In this document: in pieces, positions 35,401-47,818 of the stretch | How positions within the stretch are numbered: the stretch's first letter is position 1 | Layout: each line of letters starts with the position of its first letter | From: Synanceia verrucosa | Lineage: Eukaryota > Chordata > Actinopteri > Perciformes > Synanceiidae | Length of the DNA stretch: 64,000 nucleotides | Direction: 5' to 3' | Assembly (NCBI GenBank): GCA_029721515.1 | Contig: CM056558.1 | Span: 13,361,240-13,425,239, forward strand | Notes under the pieces: generated by a model | Databases searched by the model: none | Told to the model about the DNA's origin: nothing | Seen by the model: only the letters and a program-made list of their open reading frames with translations | Made by a program: the position numbers and the translations under genes

Positions 35401-36489
35401 TGAAAAAAATCTTGTATCAGGTGTCCAAAACTTTCTTGAGTGCCTTTAAACATACCAATAGAAAATTATTCATGTTTAACTCAGCCTGTAGTTGGTACAA
35501 GAGGATTGTTGGTTGGAGGTTATTTGAGGTCAAACCTCAAATAACTAAAGATTACGCACTATAAAGCCAATTAATACAATTAAATTAGTATTCAAAGCAT
35601 GATGAAATGATGTGCACAAAAATGTTGGCTGTTCATTACTGTGGATCAGTGATCAGAAATCAACAGTGTTGTCCATTCATAAGAAACCAAGACAGCCAGT
35701 GATTCAAGAGCTGTCGCAGCACCACATTAGCTGTCTGTCAAGTGATTAGTCTCAGGCTCTGAGGTTTGGGGTTTTAAAGACACCCACCCATCCATCCATT
35801 CCTCACCATCAGTCCAGCCCCTCTGCATTGTCACTTCTCTCATTGCTCTGCCATTTCTCTCTCTTTTTTCCACATTCATCTTTGAATGCCTCGATCCATC
35901 ACAACTCCATCCTCACATCTGCCTCCATTGCCCCTCGTTTATCTTCACCCACATTTGAACCGACGTTTATCTCTTTTCCTCCCTCCCTCAGCTTTTCCTC
36001 CACTCCTCTCCTTCCTTAAAATGTCTTAACTACAGTCATTTAAACTTGTGTTGAGTGTCCATCTGTACTTTCCTCTCAAAACAACTGAAAGTTAGTGATG
36101 GAGTGATCGTTAAAAATAAATGACATTGAAATAAGTAGAATCGTGACATTTTGTCACAAAAAAAAATCAGAGGTGACTCAATATTGTTTTATTTTCCCAT
36201 CATTATTTGTTTCTTTAACCCACCTCTCCATTTACCTTCCCGCTATTCCACTCCACCATTCCCCACACCACCTGTGCTCCAATGCAGGGATCTCTTATTA
36301 GCATGTTTAGTGCGCCACACACTGAAGACACACACTGCGCAACACGAGGTCAGACACCAATCTGCTGACAACAACACAACCACAGCAAACGTGATTAACC
36401 TTGATAAAAAAAGACAAGAATTCACTATTCTCTCTTGCTCTCTGTTTCTCTTTCATATTTGTCTCTCAACTCAATGAGAGAAAAAAAAC

Positions 36490-36730
36490 ATAATTCCCAG
36501 CCAGGTACGTCCTAATTAAGCAACAGCCGAGGCTGCTAAGAATCAATGCCCTGCCCTGATCCCTGGCCAGTGAGCAAGAGAGCACAGTAATTCATGCACA
36601 CCACCCGCCCTCTCCCCTATAAAGCCTGGCAAATATTAATTTCCTGAAATGTAGCAAATCATTTAGATTCTGGTCGGGGATTGAATAACATCGAAAGGCG
36701 GTGACGGTTTAATATTTATACCCTTTGAGA
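36490..36730. promoter_or_regulatory. Candidate conserved non-coding element
   Basis: Unique sequence with cctaattaagcaacagccgaggctgc, agtaattcatgcac, tataaagcctggcaaatattaatttcc and ggggattgaataacatcg. Homeodomain and forkhead-like cores are interspersed. Confidence 0.3.
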
Positions 36731-36864
36731 CCAAAGTAGAGGCCAAATAATGGAGCAGTGTGAATTAAGCAAAAAAAAAAAAATTATTAAGACTCAGCTG
36801 AACAGTAGACTTGAAAAAGATACACATGATTTGCAGACAAATGTGGGATAAATCTTGCTTCATA

Positions 36865-36888
36865 GTGTGTGTGTGTGTGTGTGTGTGT
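36865..36888. repeat. (GT)n microsatellite
   Basis: Pure GT array followed by a G-rich patch. Confidence 0.95.
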
Positions 36889-37279
36889 ATGGGGGTGGGG
36901 GGGATTTAATAAAGTGCAATCATAAAGGTTCATAAAGTGCAATCCATGCACGGAGTGACTGCATCTAGTGCTTTTTCATCGCTCCGTTTTGAAACTTGGT
37001 GAAGTGTATCAGCAGACACACACTGATTGAGAAGTATTGCATTCACATCTTTCAAACAAATCTTTTTACCCCTTTCCCCCTCCTCCCATTGGCTTCCATC
37101 AGGCATCGTTGTGACGCAGGAAACAAACAACAAAATATTCGCACAAACTTTGTCCCCGACCCTTGCTAATCATGTTTGAGTGTCCCAACTTTTTCCTTTC
37201 ATTTTCTTTCATCTCATCGGAAGTAGGTGGGAGTGTGTCCTAAAGCAATGAACCTAATATTTCTGCCTATTTTCTGTCA

Positions 37280-37480
37280 ATTTTAGCCTAAGAAATCTAA
37301 CGTGGCGTGCTGTCGACTGCTGTCACCACCTGCCACTTTGTAGGGAATTCCATATAATGAAGCTGCCTGAAAGGCTTTCAGACTTTATCAAGCAATAAAA
37401 GCTCCAGGTCTCCAGCCTGCCACTATTACCCGGCAATACTGCAGGCTGTTGCCATTAAGCAGCAGTTGCGGTGAGTTGTG
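37280..37480. promoter_or_regulatory. Candidate conserved non-coding element
   Basis: Non-repetitive, GC-balanced sequence (acgtggcgtgctgtcgactgc ... caccacctgccac ... tttatcaagcaataaaagc) with a CACCTG E-box and CDX-like TTTAT cores. It lies 400 bp before the SINE. Confidence 0.28.
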
Positions 37481-37864
37481 GTGGTAGTGGGGATATTGAG
37501 GATTGCTGTCTTTCACCCTTGACCCGACTCCCCTCTTAGCCTCAGCCTTTTATCTCGTCTGAGATATGTTACGGTTTCCTGATTATTTCCCAGATTATCT
37601 CCAATGTATCATTCCAATTTACAGCTTGAGTTTGCTCTTTTTAGGCCTTATCATAAGGATTTATATGGTGATTATGTTGACACGGTTCTTTATCTGGTTT
37701 CAAACAAGGCCAGTAATCAGAGAGTAAAGCAACCTAGTAGGGGCCATTTGTTTACTTGGGGATTTGTCAATTGACAGACTGCAGTGTTAAACACTTAAGT
37801 GATAAATTAGTGATAAGACATAATTAAACATATTGGGATTAAATATGTCCTATACCCAAACCTC

Positions 37865-37875
37865 ATTAGTGACCA
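37865..37875. repeat. Target-site duplication of the SINE, left copy
   Basis: ATTAGTGACCA, identical to the copy at 38215-38225. Confidence 0.85.
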
Positions 37876-38214
37876 TCCATCCATTTTCTACCGCTTATAC
37901 TCATAGGGTCGCTGGGGGGCTGGAGCCTATCCCAGCTGTCTTAGGGTGAAAGGCAGGGTACACCCTGGACAAGTCTCCACCTCATCGCAGGGCACATAGA
38001 GACAGACAACCATTCACACTTACAGGCAATTTAAATTAGCCAATTAACCTAATCCCAATGCATGTTTTTGGATGGTGGAAGGAAGCTGGAGTACCCGGAG
38101 AGAACCCACACAAACACGGGGAGAACATGCAAACTCCACACAGAAAGGCCCCTAATCGCACCCGGTACCTTCTTGTACCTTCTTGCTAACCACTGTACCA
38201 ATGTGCCGCCATTT
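37876..38214 (-). mobile_element. tRNA-derived SINE with (GGAT)n tail, complete with target duplication
   Basis: On the minus strand it starts ggcggcacattggtacagtgg. A tRNA-like head with an A-box (TGGTACAGTGG) is followed by a decayed B-box region, then the conserved teleost block gtttgcatgttctcccc and a tail ending in ATGGATGGATGG at the low-coordinate end. The tail sequence is very common in teleost genomes and shared with L2/RTE-type non-LTR elements; exact family naming would need Repbase. An identical 11-bp ATTAGTGACCA flanks both ends (37865-37875 and 38215-38225), a target-site duplication showing retrotransposition. A 10-bp tandem duplication (taccttcttg) sits between the boxes. Confidence 0.85.
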
Positions 38215-38225
38215 ATTAGTGACCA
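38215..38225. repeat. Target-site duplication of the SINE, right copy
   Basis: ATTAGTGACCA, identical to the copy at 37865-37875. Confidence 0.85.
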
Positions 38226-38879
38226 ACGTCACATATTTGAATAGTCCAGAGAAAACAAATTCTTTAATTGTCTAAATTAAGGAAATTAAGAGGCATACTT
38301 ATGTTTCACACCTTTTCTTAATGCTCAAGTGTACAAAGGAGACCTGGTTAATTGATAGAAAAACACATTTTCATTGCATTGTCACTTTCAGAAACTATTC
38401 TCACAATAACTTTATAATGAGCAAAAAATGGCAGCCTAATAAAACTCAAAAGCATGTAACTTTATCAGTGCTCCTATAACACGTAGTGGCACATTAGTAG
38501 CAATCTCCCCATGAATTCCAGCAATATCCACGCCCAGTAACAGTCATAACATGTGCAGGCCAACCTTGCACTTCCATCTGAATATGGTGACATCTCCACG
38601 GTGGGAGTAGGATTTAATACACACTTTAACTCACCGCCCTGCCGAAGCAATACAGGACATATCGCCTAAACTTCTCCTCCCCTCTATCAATACGCTCACT
38701 AACTACTGTAGCTGTGAGTACAACCAGACAAATGCACCTGTAAAAGTTTTTTTCCACTAAAGAAAAAAACCTTTTCCTGCCCTCTACCTCCTTCCCTGCT
38801 CGTCTCCTGCACTCCCATGTGGGGTGATTTAAGATGGGCAAGCTATGGAGAAACTGCCCTCCATCTCTCCCCTCCTCCC

Positions 38880-39260
38880 TCTCATTCTCCCTCTCCCTTG
38901 GCCTTATTACAGGCTGTCAGTTTATTATAAAACATTAGGAAAGCAGAGGGACACTTGCAGTTACTGTCCTATCGATCGGCAGGGATAGATTCTATGATTT
39001 AGAGTCAGCCTCTGCTCGCGCCCTCCACATTTTCAGCCTCCTATTAAGGCACCAGCGCTTTGCTTGTGCTATTGATGTCTCAACATTAACAGTTACAAGC
39101 TGCTACAGAAAATCAATGTTCAACTTTTATTACCGGCTGCATAACGCAGAGTACCTCCCGCCAGCTGTTACTTAGCAGTCAAAAGGAGGCGTAGAAGGTC
39201 CGCCCGGCACGTCAGGTGTTTTCTAAGTGATATCTGCAGTAATATCATTCCTGTGTACAG
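38880..39260. promoter_or_regulatory. Candidate conserved non-coding element, 380 bp
   Basis: The longest complex unique patch in the last intron. It includes cctatcgatcggcaggg, agcctctgctcgcgccctcc, gcaccagcgctttgc, attaccggctgcataacgc and ggtccgcccggcacgtcagg, with scattered CpGs. No splice-supported open frame is present. Confidence 0.35.
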
Positions 39261-42200
39261 CATATAGGGGCTTTTGGGAGGCAGTCGAGGGCCTGAGAGC
39301 TTAGGAGTACAGCAGAGGAAAGTATAACACGGCAAACAAATTAGCACATGCTTGCAAATATCAGTCTCTGCACCTGGACAGAGACTTGGAAGGGTGAATA
39401 TAAGACAGGCAGGGGAGATTTATAGAAAATTGCTCATGTTACATGGTTATATGTAAAGAGCCAAACATTGACACTTTTGTCTCAGAACTCTGAAAGATCC
39501 CATCAACACACCCCCAGTTCTCCACCACGAAAATCACACATACAGTATACCCCCTCAATGTCGTCAAGCTAAAAGAACGATCGATCTCCTCAACCACCAC
39601 CCATCCATCCATCATCAGCATCAACATGGATGTGTGTGCTCTATAACCCAGGTAGGGTGGATCTAGAGCGGCTGAAGCCTCTCAAACATTTATGAGGGGC
39701 AACCGAGCAGTGGTACGGCAGCCCTTCTGGGACAAACAGCCCCCGGTCCTGTACTCTCAGTCCCGATCAATGGAACTCAAGTTCATTACACACAGTTTTC
39801 ATCCGTACGGCAGCAACAGATTTTTTTCTCCCTCTCCATCACCTCCTCCCCCTATCGTCAAGTAGCCCACTGCTGGGGCTGCATTACGCTTGCTTGTTTA
39901 CGTGACTGCGTGTGCAGGAGTGTGTTCATATGTGTGTGAACAGGGGCTGCTCCCAGTGGCCAGAGCTTGAGGTTATCATTATGTACCTGTCGGCCCGCTG
40001 CAACGCTAATGCTAATGCATTCTCAGTGGCCGCTGCCTGGGTCCCAGTGCTGTGCTAGCTAGGTTGCTACTCCTCTCCAATTAGAGGCTGAGGGATGTCT
40101 GTTTGGGGTAGAGAGGACAGGCCTGGGCTCTCCGAGGCCCTGTGGAGAACAGGCTCACATTAGTCGAGGAAAACAGACTCGGAGAACAAATTGTGCATAC
40201 ATTGGAGCACTGCAGGAAATCCCACTCTTGATTTGAATGATTCGTAGACTAGAGACCATCTTCTCCATGGCTGTGATTACATGCTGCTTAGTAAGTTTAG
40301 GGGACTTCCTATGAAGAGTTACTGCTACACACATGATTGTACTGTGAGGAAACACATCAATGCATGTGTTTCACATGCACTGTGTTTCACAGTTCATAAC
40401 AAAGCAGGCAATTTGTGGGTTCAAAATGGCTCGCCAGTAAAGAAAAAGAAATAGTCGACCTGTTGGGACATATTTACGTTGTGAAATTTATATTAACCCC
40501 ATTTAAGAGGTCAGGGGATGTCACTGAGCAACCTACCTCACGCATCCACTGTGAGGACTGTGTGTTTGTGTGACAGCAGGTAAAAAAAAAAAAACAACTG
40601 CCGTAATCATGCAGCATATTGATCAGACGAGCTGCTTCAACCTTACTTAAACATTACATACAAACAGCAGCAAAAACTTGTGCAACCCTCCCCATGGAGC
40701 TCTCTCAACCAGTGAGCTTTTTCTTGCTTTATCTTTGCTATCCCTGCTCTCATTCACTCTAGGAAGATTTCATTGACACACTCATAATACAAACAACCAA
40801 TACTATTTTATTCAAGTAAAAGTAAGTAGGTAAAAAGTAGGTCTGCTAAAATAAAGGTTATGCCAATTAAACATTACTGCATTATATAAAAAGGGGTAGG
40901 GCAATAATGATATATGATGGTCTACTACTGTTAAAGAAGATTATGCAGGCTACAAATTAGCTTGCATTAATGTAAACTTATACACAAGTGGAACAAAATT
41001 AGCTCATGTCCACAAAAAAAAAAAAAAAACGGAAGCACGCCCTGCAGTTTGTGCATAGAGACAACTGATTATCAAATCAACAGCTGCTGTTGTTGGACTT
41101 ACCTTTCTGGTTCAGATCCAGTCCATTCTGTCTCTGTGGTCCCAGTGTAACCAGTCCACTCGCCTCTATGGTCCCACTGCACTCTTGAATTCAAATACTT
41201 TTCACAAAATGTGAAAGTTGCAAAGCGCATGCAGAAATTGACACGCGCATACCTGCTATTTGGGTAAGAAACATGATGGGTGTGCTAACCTGGTCCTGCA
41301 TAAAATCATTAATTCAGACAGATGCAACATAATTTAATTATGACCACACTATTAGTGAGCCTTAAATTGATTGCGTTTGTAGTGTCATTGCACTGTACGT
41401 AATCACTATTATTTCCGGAGTGATGGGTGTTTCCGCCCTCCCAAGGCCACATGCACACCTGCAGCAACTGTTGATTCACACCCATTTCCCTTCTTATGAT
41501 CCAGTACTTCACAGTGTATACATACATATGCACTTTACTGTACAGACACAGATACAAAAAGTTATTTGCTATACATGCTGTAGTGTTATGTTTATTACTA
41601 CAGTATACAGTATATTTGTATACTTACTTAGTAGACATACATACACTGGGATATACCCCAAGGATAGTGGTGTGTCCTGTTAAATAAAGCATATTGCAGG
41701 TCAAATGTTCAAAAACACAAATGCAATCAGATGGAGTCCCAGCTTTACACAGTCACCTTGTCAATCATTTATAAAGTTGTAAAGTGAATGGCTTCACTCC
41801 TTCCATCATAGTATCAGTAAGAGCAACAGTATTAGTGTCACAACTGTCGTTTCTGAAGCAAAGACAAATCTTTACGACAACACATTTATGGCCACTGTAG
41901 CTCATGATGTGTCATTAGTGTTACTCATTGGACAATCATTACTATGCGAAACATGTATTAGCAATGTGTACTAGCTGAACAAGTTAAAAGGGATGGCACA
42001 TTTATGTAGTATATATATGCCCATGTAGCCCATGTAATTTTAATTCCTACATTTGTAGTTTAAACATTCTTGTTTTTAGATTGAAACATTTTTTTTTGTC
42101 ACTGATTTCTAGCTGATTTATCCTTGCAAGCGTGCAAGCCGATATGTGAAAAAACCCTGACGATTAGAGTAGAAGTAAAAATAATCCTCTGCACCTCCTG

Positions 42201-44959
42201 CGCCGACATCGCAAATGGTGCTCACTGGCATCACAGTAATGTCTGGCATTTGAGTTGTCAGCCATTGTGTTCCTGTGAGAAGGTGTACAGTGCAGAGGCA
42301 TGTGTTTAAGCTATGGTGACGGTAAGCTATATGGTAGTCAGGTGGCTGCTATAAGATTATACACCCTCTTCCCTTTGCTCTTTGAGCTTCTGTGTATGTG
42401 TGTGTGTGTGTGTGCACACACATTGTCTTTGGACAATGTGGTTATGAGATACTTCTGGCAGTGCAGAGAACAGCGGAGCTTTAAGGTTATATGTGTGTGC
42501 ACGCCGTGGCATGTGTGCACACGTAACTAGAGACAGTGATTAAACGTTTTAAAGCGCAGATGATCCAACAGGTGCTCTGGCTCGCTGTCTCTTGTTCTCC
42601 CAGCCTTTCTCTCTCTCTTTCTGTATGTGTAAGTCCACTGTCTTACACATAAAGACATAGACTTAGATGTGGGTAAAAGCCATTCTTTCTATTGCATTAA
42701 ATAGGCGAACAAAACATAATGCACTAGTGCAAAAGAAACAAGCGTGAAAGGCCCATTATATTAGAAAATAATGTTCTCCAGCTCTTGGCCTGTGCACACT
42801 GCCTCAGAACATACAGTGCCACCTGACGCTGATATCCATAGCTACTGTTGGCATGACACTGTAAGCCTGTGAATTCTTACAATGGTCGGTGATGTGCGAC
42901 ACAAACTCAACAACGTTAATTTAAAGCCCCACACCTGCCCTCAAACAAAGATCTGAAGACAACAAATAGTCAGCATTACAAAACACTTGTTCTGTTAATA
43001 GTTGTTAAATGCTGAAATATCAGTTGATACTAGCCCCGTTTTGTCTTTTAAAGGTCATATTCCAATAAAATGGTAAAACTCTCAAACCACAGTGGGCACC
43101 GAACACAAACCCAACAGCCACAAAGAAACACACTCACAGTGTTGTTTTTATTACACAAGTGTCTTTGTGGTTTATCCTCAAAATGACTCATTTCCTCTAA
43201 TTTCCTTGTATTGTGCATTTGAAAGTCCTAACATTTGGTAGCAGTAGAGACATCCAGTTCTCTAAATCAAGTCCAGCTTTGAGAGGCAGTGCACAAACAT
43301 GTCATCTTACTTGAGGCCCAAGGTGAAGGACAGAGTGGCCACCACCATCCAACCCTTTTTCAATAAATGAAGCCCCAATGTGCACTTAAGTTGACTTCTC
43401 TTGTCACATGACAGGGGGCGAAATTCACACAGAGAACAAAGAAGTTAAAAGAAGGTGTGGGAAAACATACGGCCCACTTTCTTCGGTCTGCTCTCTACCT
43501 GCTGGCTTCAATCATCAGATGGGAGTGAAGCAAAGGAAGAGGGAAAGAGAGGAGTAGATGTAAAGTGAGAGAGTGCAGAAGAGGAGAGGAAGGAGTGAGA
43601 CAGAGAGAGGTGGGGAAAATGACGCTATGGATTAACTGTCCTTCATGCTGAAAATATACATCCCCAGGCACTTGGCACTGAATTATTAATTTAAATTTGT
43701 CAGAGAAAGAATGAGAGAAATCTATTGACAGGGAGACGGGCCCTTTAATGGTCTCATTAAAGGGGAGGCTTCCCTCACCCGGCACCTTGTGTACTGCTGC
43801 AGGAGTTTTCAGGGTGATGGTGGGTTGGAGGGGGGTACTTGACCCCCCAATGATTTTCTGTCACTTTATCATAAACAAGAACGGTTGACATGCCCCTCTA
43901 CTCCCCACGCTTTCCCTCCACCACCAAACAAACCCTGTGTAATTAGCCAAGGGGTGCAAAAGTGCAGTGAATGTAAACTAGGTTCACACGCATGCATTGA
44001 TAGAAAGAGACAGCAACAACACACACACATTATATGCTGGGCCTGCTCCTGCCGTTGCTGACAATTAAAAATGAAGCTGGGGGGAGACAAAGTCCAGAAG
44101 TCACCTCACAGGTACAGCCATATTGATTTCTAATTCATTCAAATTGAATTTATTTCCATTGCACTGCTTCATAGATGGTATCCTCAGATTACACCAAACA
44201 GTGAGTTTCTGGTCTTGTTTTTCATTATATTTGAGTGTGTCAGTTAAGTTTTGGAGTAATTAGCTGCATATAGCTACATGACTGGGAGCTGGGTTAACTG
44301 TCCATACAATCCAGATGGTATTAGCAAGGTGTGAGAGCAGGGACCTGTGGGTGCACCTTGCCATCCGAGGTCGGCTCATTGAAAGGCGTTTGGATCCGCC
44401 TCCAGGGGGGACTAAAGAAGGGGGCAATAAAAAATGGAGGACTGGGCAGGGGGGTGGAGGACTAGAGGGACCACAGGTTCATTGCTGATTCAAATCTCTC
44501 AGTATCCCTCTGGCAAATGGATTTTCATAATGCTGAGACAATGTGATTTTTTTTTTTCTTCCCTGCAATATTATTTTTATCCCAGTGAGTACGCAGCTTG
44601 ATGAAAGCAACAAATAACGAATTGATCAAATATTTACAGCCACAACACTAACAAAAAAAAAAAAAAAAATCATAGAGCAATTAAACAACTACAGTCTTTT
44701 TTGTCTGAAACATGTCTGATAATAGTTTATGTAACGACATTCAAAGAGAAAAGCAAGATGGAATCAGGAAATATTTGGCTATTCTGCTTAATAACTTGAA
44801 TGAATTACTATTATGTTTTATTGACTGATTTATAGATTATTTGTTGTAGCTTAAATGACATTTAAGCAAACTCTTAATACTTTTGCTCGCTAATGTTATC
44901 CTCCCTGGTGGTGCCATAATAGCACACCCGCAGAAAGGACCAACTGATACAAGATGTAA

Positions 44960-45230
44960 ATGGGTTTTCCCCTTCACCTCAGGATAAACCCCCAGCACCT
45001 TCCAGCCAGCATAGTCAATGAGAGAATCTTGTCTCCTTCCAGCTCGAAGCGCCTTTTCTCTTGTTTATTTTATCGGACCTAAGGCACTTTTCCCTTCCTC
45101 TCAATATCCCTCGACCTCTCTCCATCGCCCCGCCGAGCCCGCCGACCTGTCCTTGGGTGTCAGGACTGAACCAGCCGCTACCTGTTTAGCTTAACAACAA
45201 TAGCAATGTTGTCGGAGGAGGTTTAAATTT
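44960..45230. promoter_or_regulatory. Candidate conserved non-coding element
   Basis: Unique sequence with ccttccagctcgaagcgcc, ccgccgagcccgccgacc and aacaacaatagcaatgttgtc, the last carrying inverted ACAAC/GTTGT SOX-type cores. Confidence 0.3.
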
Positions 45231-46434
45231 GACTTAATATATCCCCAACTGGACCGTACCTGCGTAATTCTCTTTCATAGCCGCATGGCATTTGGCCCCC
45301 TGAGTGGCTAAAGGGAGGGTTTGATGAGTCGGCGGGCAAATTGAGCCTTCATACTTTATTCTAACACACTGACAATAGCACATCCCCATTGGTGGCCTGT
45401 TTCTAGGAACTGTGAGACAGTTATTATGCATTGTTAGCACAGAGGATATTTGGCCTCTGGACATTGGGCTCGATGTTAGCCTGGGGCCATGTAGCTACAC
45501 TATATTACTCTATGCTGGTGAAATAAAGGGTCACTTTTCTAGATGAAGGGTCACTGCTCATAGCCTAATGAGGCTTTTGTTAAATGAGTAAAAAGTTAAT
45601 GAGTGTAAAGGATACTTCTAGAGATCCTTTCAGTTCATTAGATAGAGAAGACAAGAAGATTTTCAAATTAGCTATGGCTGGTAGGCATAGACTCGGATAA
45701 ATCTGTGTACCAAGATGTTGAGTTGACTTTAACAATATGAATAATGTTGTGGAAAGGCAATAACCATTACGTAAAGTATGCAGAAAATGCATTTAATCAA
45801 AATTTACAATAAAATATAACAAATACTTGTCACATGAAAAATAATCACAGAAAAAGAATGTGAATGAAGTGTTTCAATGTTAATCTTAGCCTAATCCATT
45901 TTCATAGCCTAAGGGCACCAGTGTACTCCAACCAAGTACCTCTACCCTGAATACTTGTCAGGAAGAAAGTGAAAGAAAATTTATCTTTATCCATGTATTT
46001 AAATAATGATGCTCTCCTTTTTACCTCTTCTATAATAGGCCAGAATAAACAAGTTCAGCGATGGAATCGTATGCACTTGTCTTTTTTTGATTCTATCCCC
46101 ACCTTAACCTCCAAACAGTAATGTTTTGCAGTAAGAGATCCAAATTTGACTGCTACTCTTGTGCCCTGTGATAGGATAGTGACTGTATGTTACTTAACCT
46201 TTAGTGCATCAAGTCGAAAAGAACTACCATTAAATGTTAAACAGCATACAACTCCAGTTTACCCTCACTGCATTTTTTACTCGCCTCTAATGTGGAGGCG
46301 TCGTATCTGAGAAAGGGAATTCCCCAAATGGGACTTAGAGGAAAACAAGGAAACTGAGAGCTCCGGGGAGAAGGGAAACTTGTTTGCTAGCAAGCATGGA
46401 TAGATGAGGGAAGCAGAGTCTCCTGTAGAAGAAA

Positions 46435-46437
<3 letters not shown>

Positions 46438-46468
<31 letters not shown>
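46438..46468. repeat. (AC)n microsatellite
   Basis: Pure AC array of about 31 bp. Confidence 0.95.
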
Positions 46469-46470
<2 letters not shown>

Positions 46471-47785
46471 CAGCGTGAAATACTGTCAGTGGATTTTTGA
46501 TGGGAGCTGAGGTGAATGTGTTCGTACTTCTGTGTTTGTGTACTATGTGACTTTATTGTGGCGTGAGGGTAAAACTGGACTATTGGTTGCTTTTCCCCAA
46601 TGTAAAGCTCAGCCGTGCAGTGTAACTCAGATAATATCCTACTTAAGTGATAAAGGTAACCGTGCGGCCATTGCCCCTTTGCCCCATGAACCTTATTTGC
46701 TTTGATTGCCCTTGCTGCCCTGTTTTTTAACACCACACTCATACACAAACACACAGCCACATTCTCAGAGTGTTGCTTATTGTAGGCAGTCCTTAGTCCT
46801 CACTTTGTCACTTTGTTCTCATGCAGAGTCAAAGGTTATTGGGTTCTCTTCTTTCAACGCCCCTGTCTCTGATTGGAGCCGAGCTGCTGAGATTAATAAT
46901 GAATAAAGTAGCAGTGTTGACTTGATAACAATCCAGTAGGGTGCAATAAAGAGGACTTGGCCTGGACATGGGTTCAACTCATTGCTCTTTGAAGCACCGC
47001 TGCTGTAGTAAAAGGTGCCTCAGCTTTGATAGACTCGTATAAACGCCTGTGAAAATCCCTATTGGAAAACCAGGAGTCTCTAATTCCCGCCTACACAGGA
47101 AGTGACAGATTTGTCTTCCACTCACGTTTAATTGGCCGAGTTTACTGACAGCACTTGACTCAATAACCGTTTATGGCCCAAGAGTTTTATGTGTTGTTTT
47201 TGGATGCTTGTTGTGAAATTTGAAAGGCACAGTGACTTAGCAGCATGTGACTGAGCTGTATTGATTGGGGCACTAAAAGTGTAATGTGAGAGAACATGAT
47301 GTTATTTTTCCATGTTGCCCTCAAAGCAGTGTCCTATAGGAAGACAGCATGACTGGAAATAGGTGATAGTGTGATGAGGAAATAGCGTGATGGAAATCAG
47401 ATTGCCATATACTACTTTTTTTTCACTTGAGTCATGACCTTTTGTAACACTTTTGCGATTACATTTTGGCCTATGCCATGGATGTATAAAAGAGTCAGGC
47501 AGTGTTTTCTAACACTTTAACCTCTTCAAGTAATAAACAAAGTATGCCTGCTTGCTTTAGCGGAGAATAGTGAACTTTGACACCAAGTGATGATTTTTTT
47601 TTTGTTTTGTTTTCAGATCAGCTTTTTCACACCATAGTGTCCAATCTGCGAGGCATCACTGAGATCAGAGTGAATATTTGCATGAGTGAATGTGCAGTGT
47701 GTCTAAATGCTGTGTGTGTGTGTGAGTGTGTCCCTGGAGCAGGTGGATTGCAAGGGGCGGTGAAAGAGTGCAGAAGCACATGTGG

Positions 47786-47813
<28 letters not shown>
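47786..47813. repeat. (CA)n microsatellite
   Basis: Pure CA array; TG-rich sequence occurs 75 bp before and 75 bp after it. Confidence 0.95.

Positions 47814-47818
<5 letters not shown>

Noticed and set aside
39598..39615. ccatccatccatc tract as another SINE tail
   Set aside because: Neither the conserved block nor a tRNA-like head is adjacent; it is a simple repeat only.
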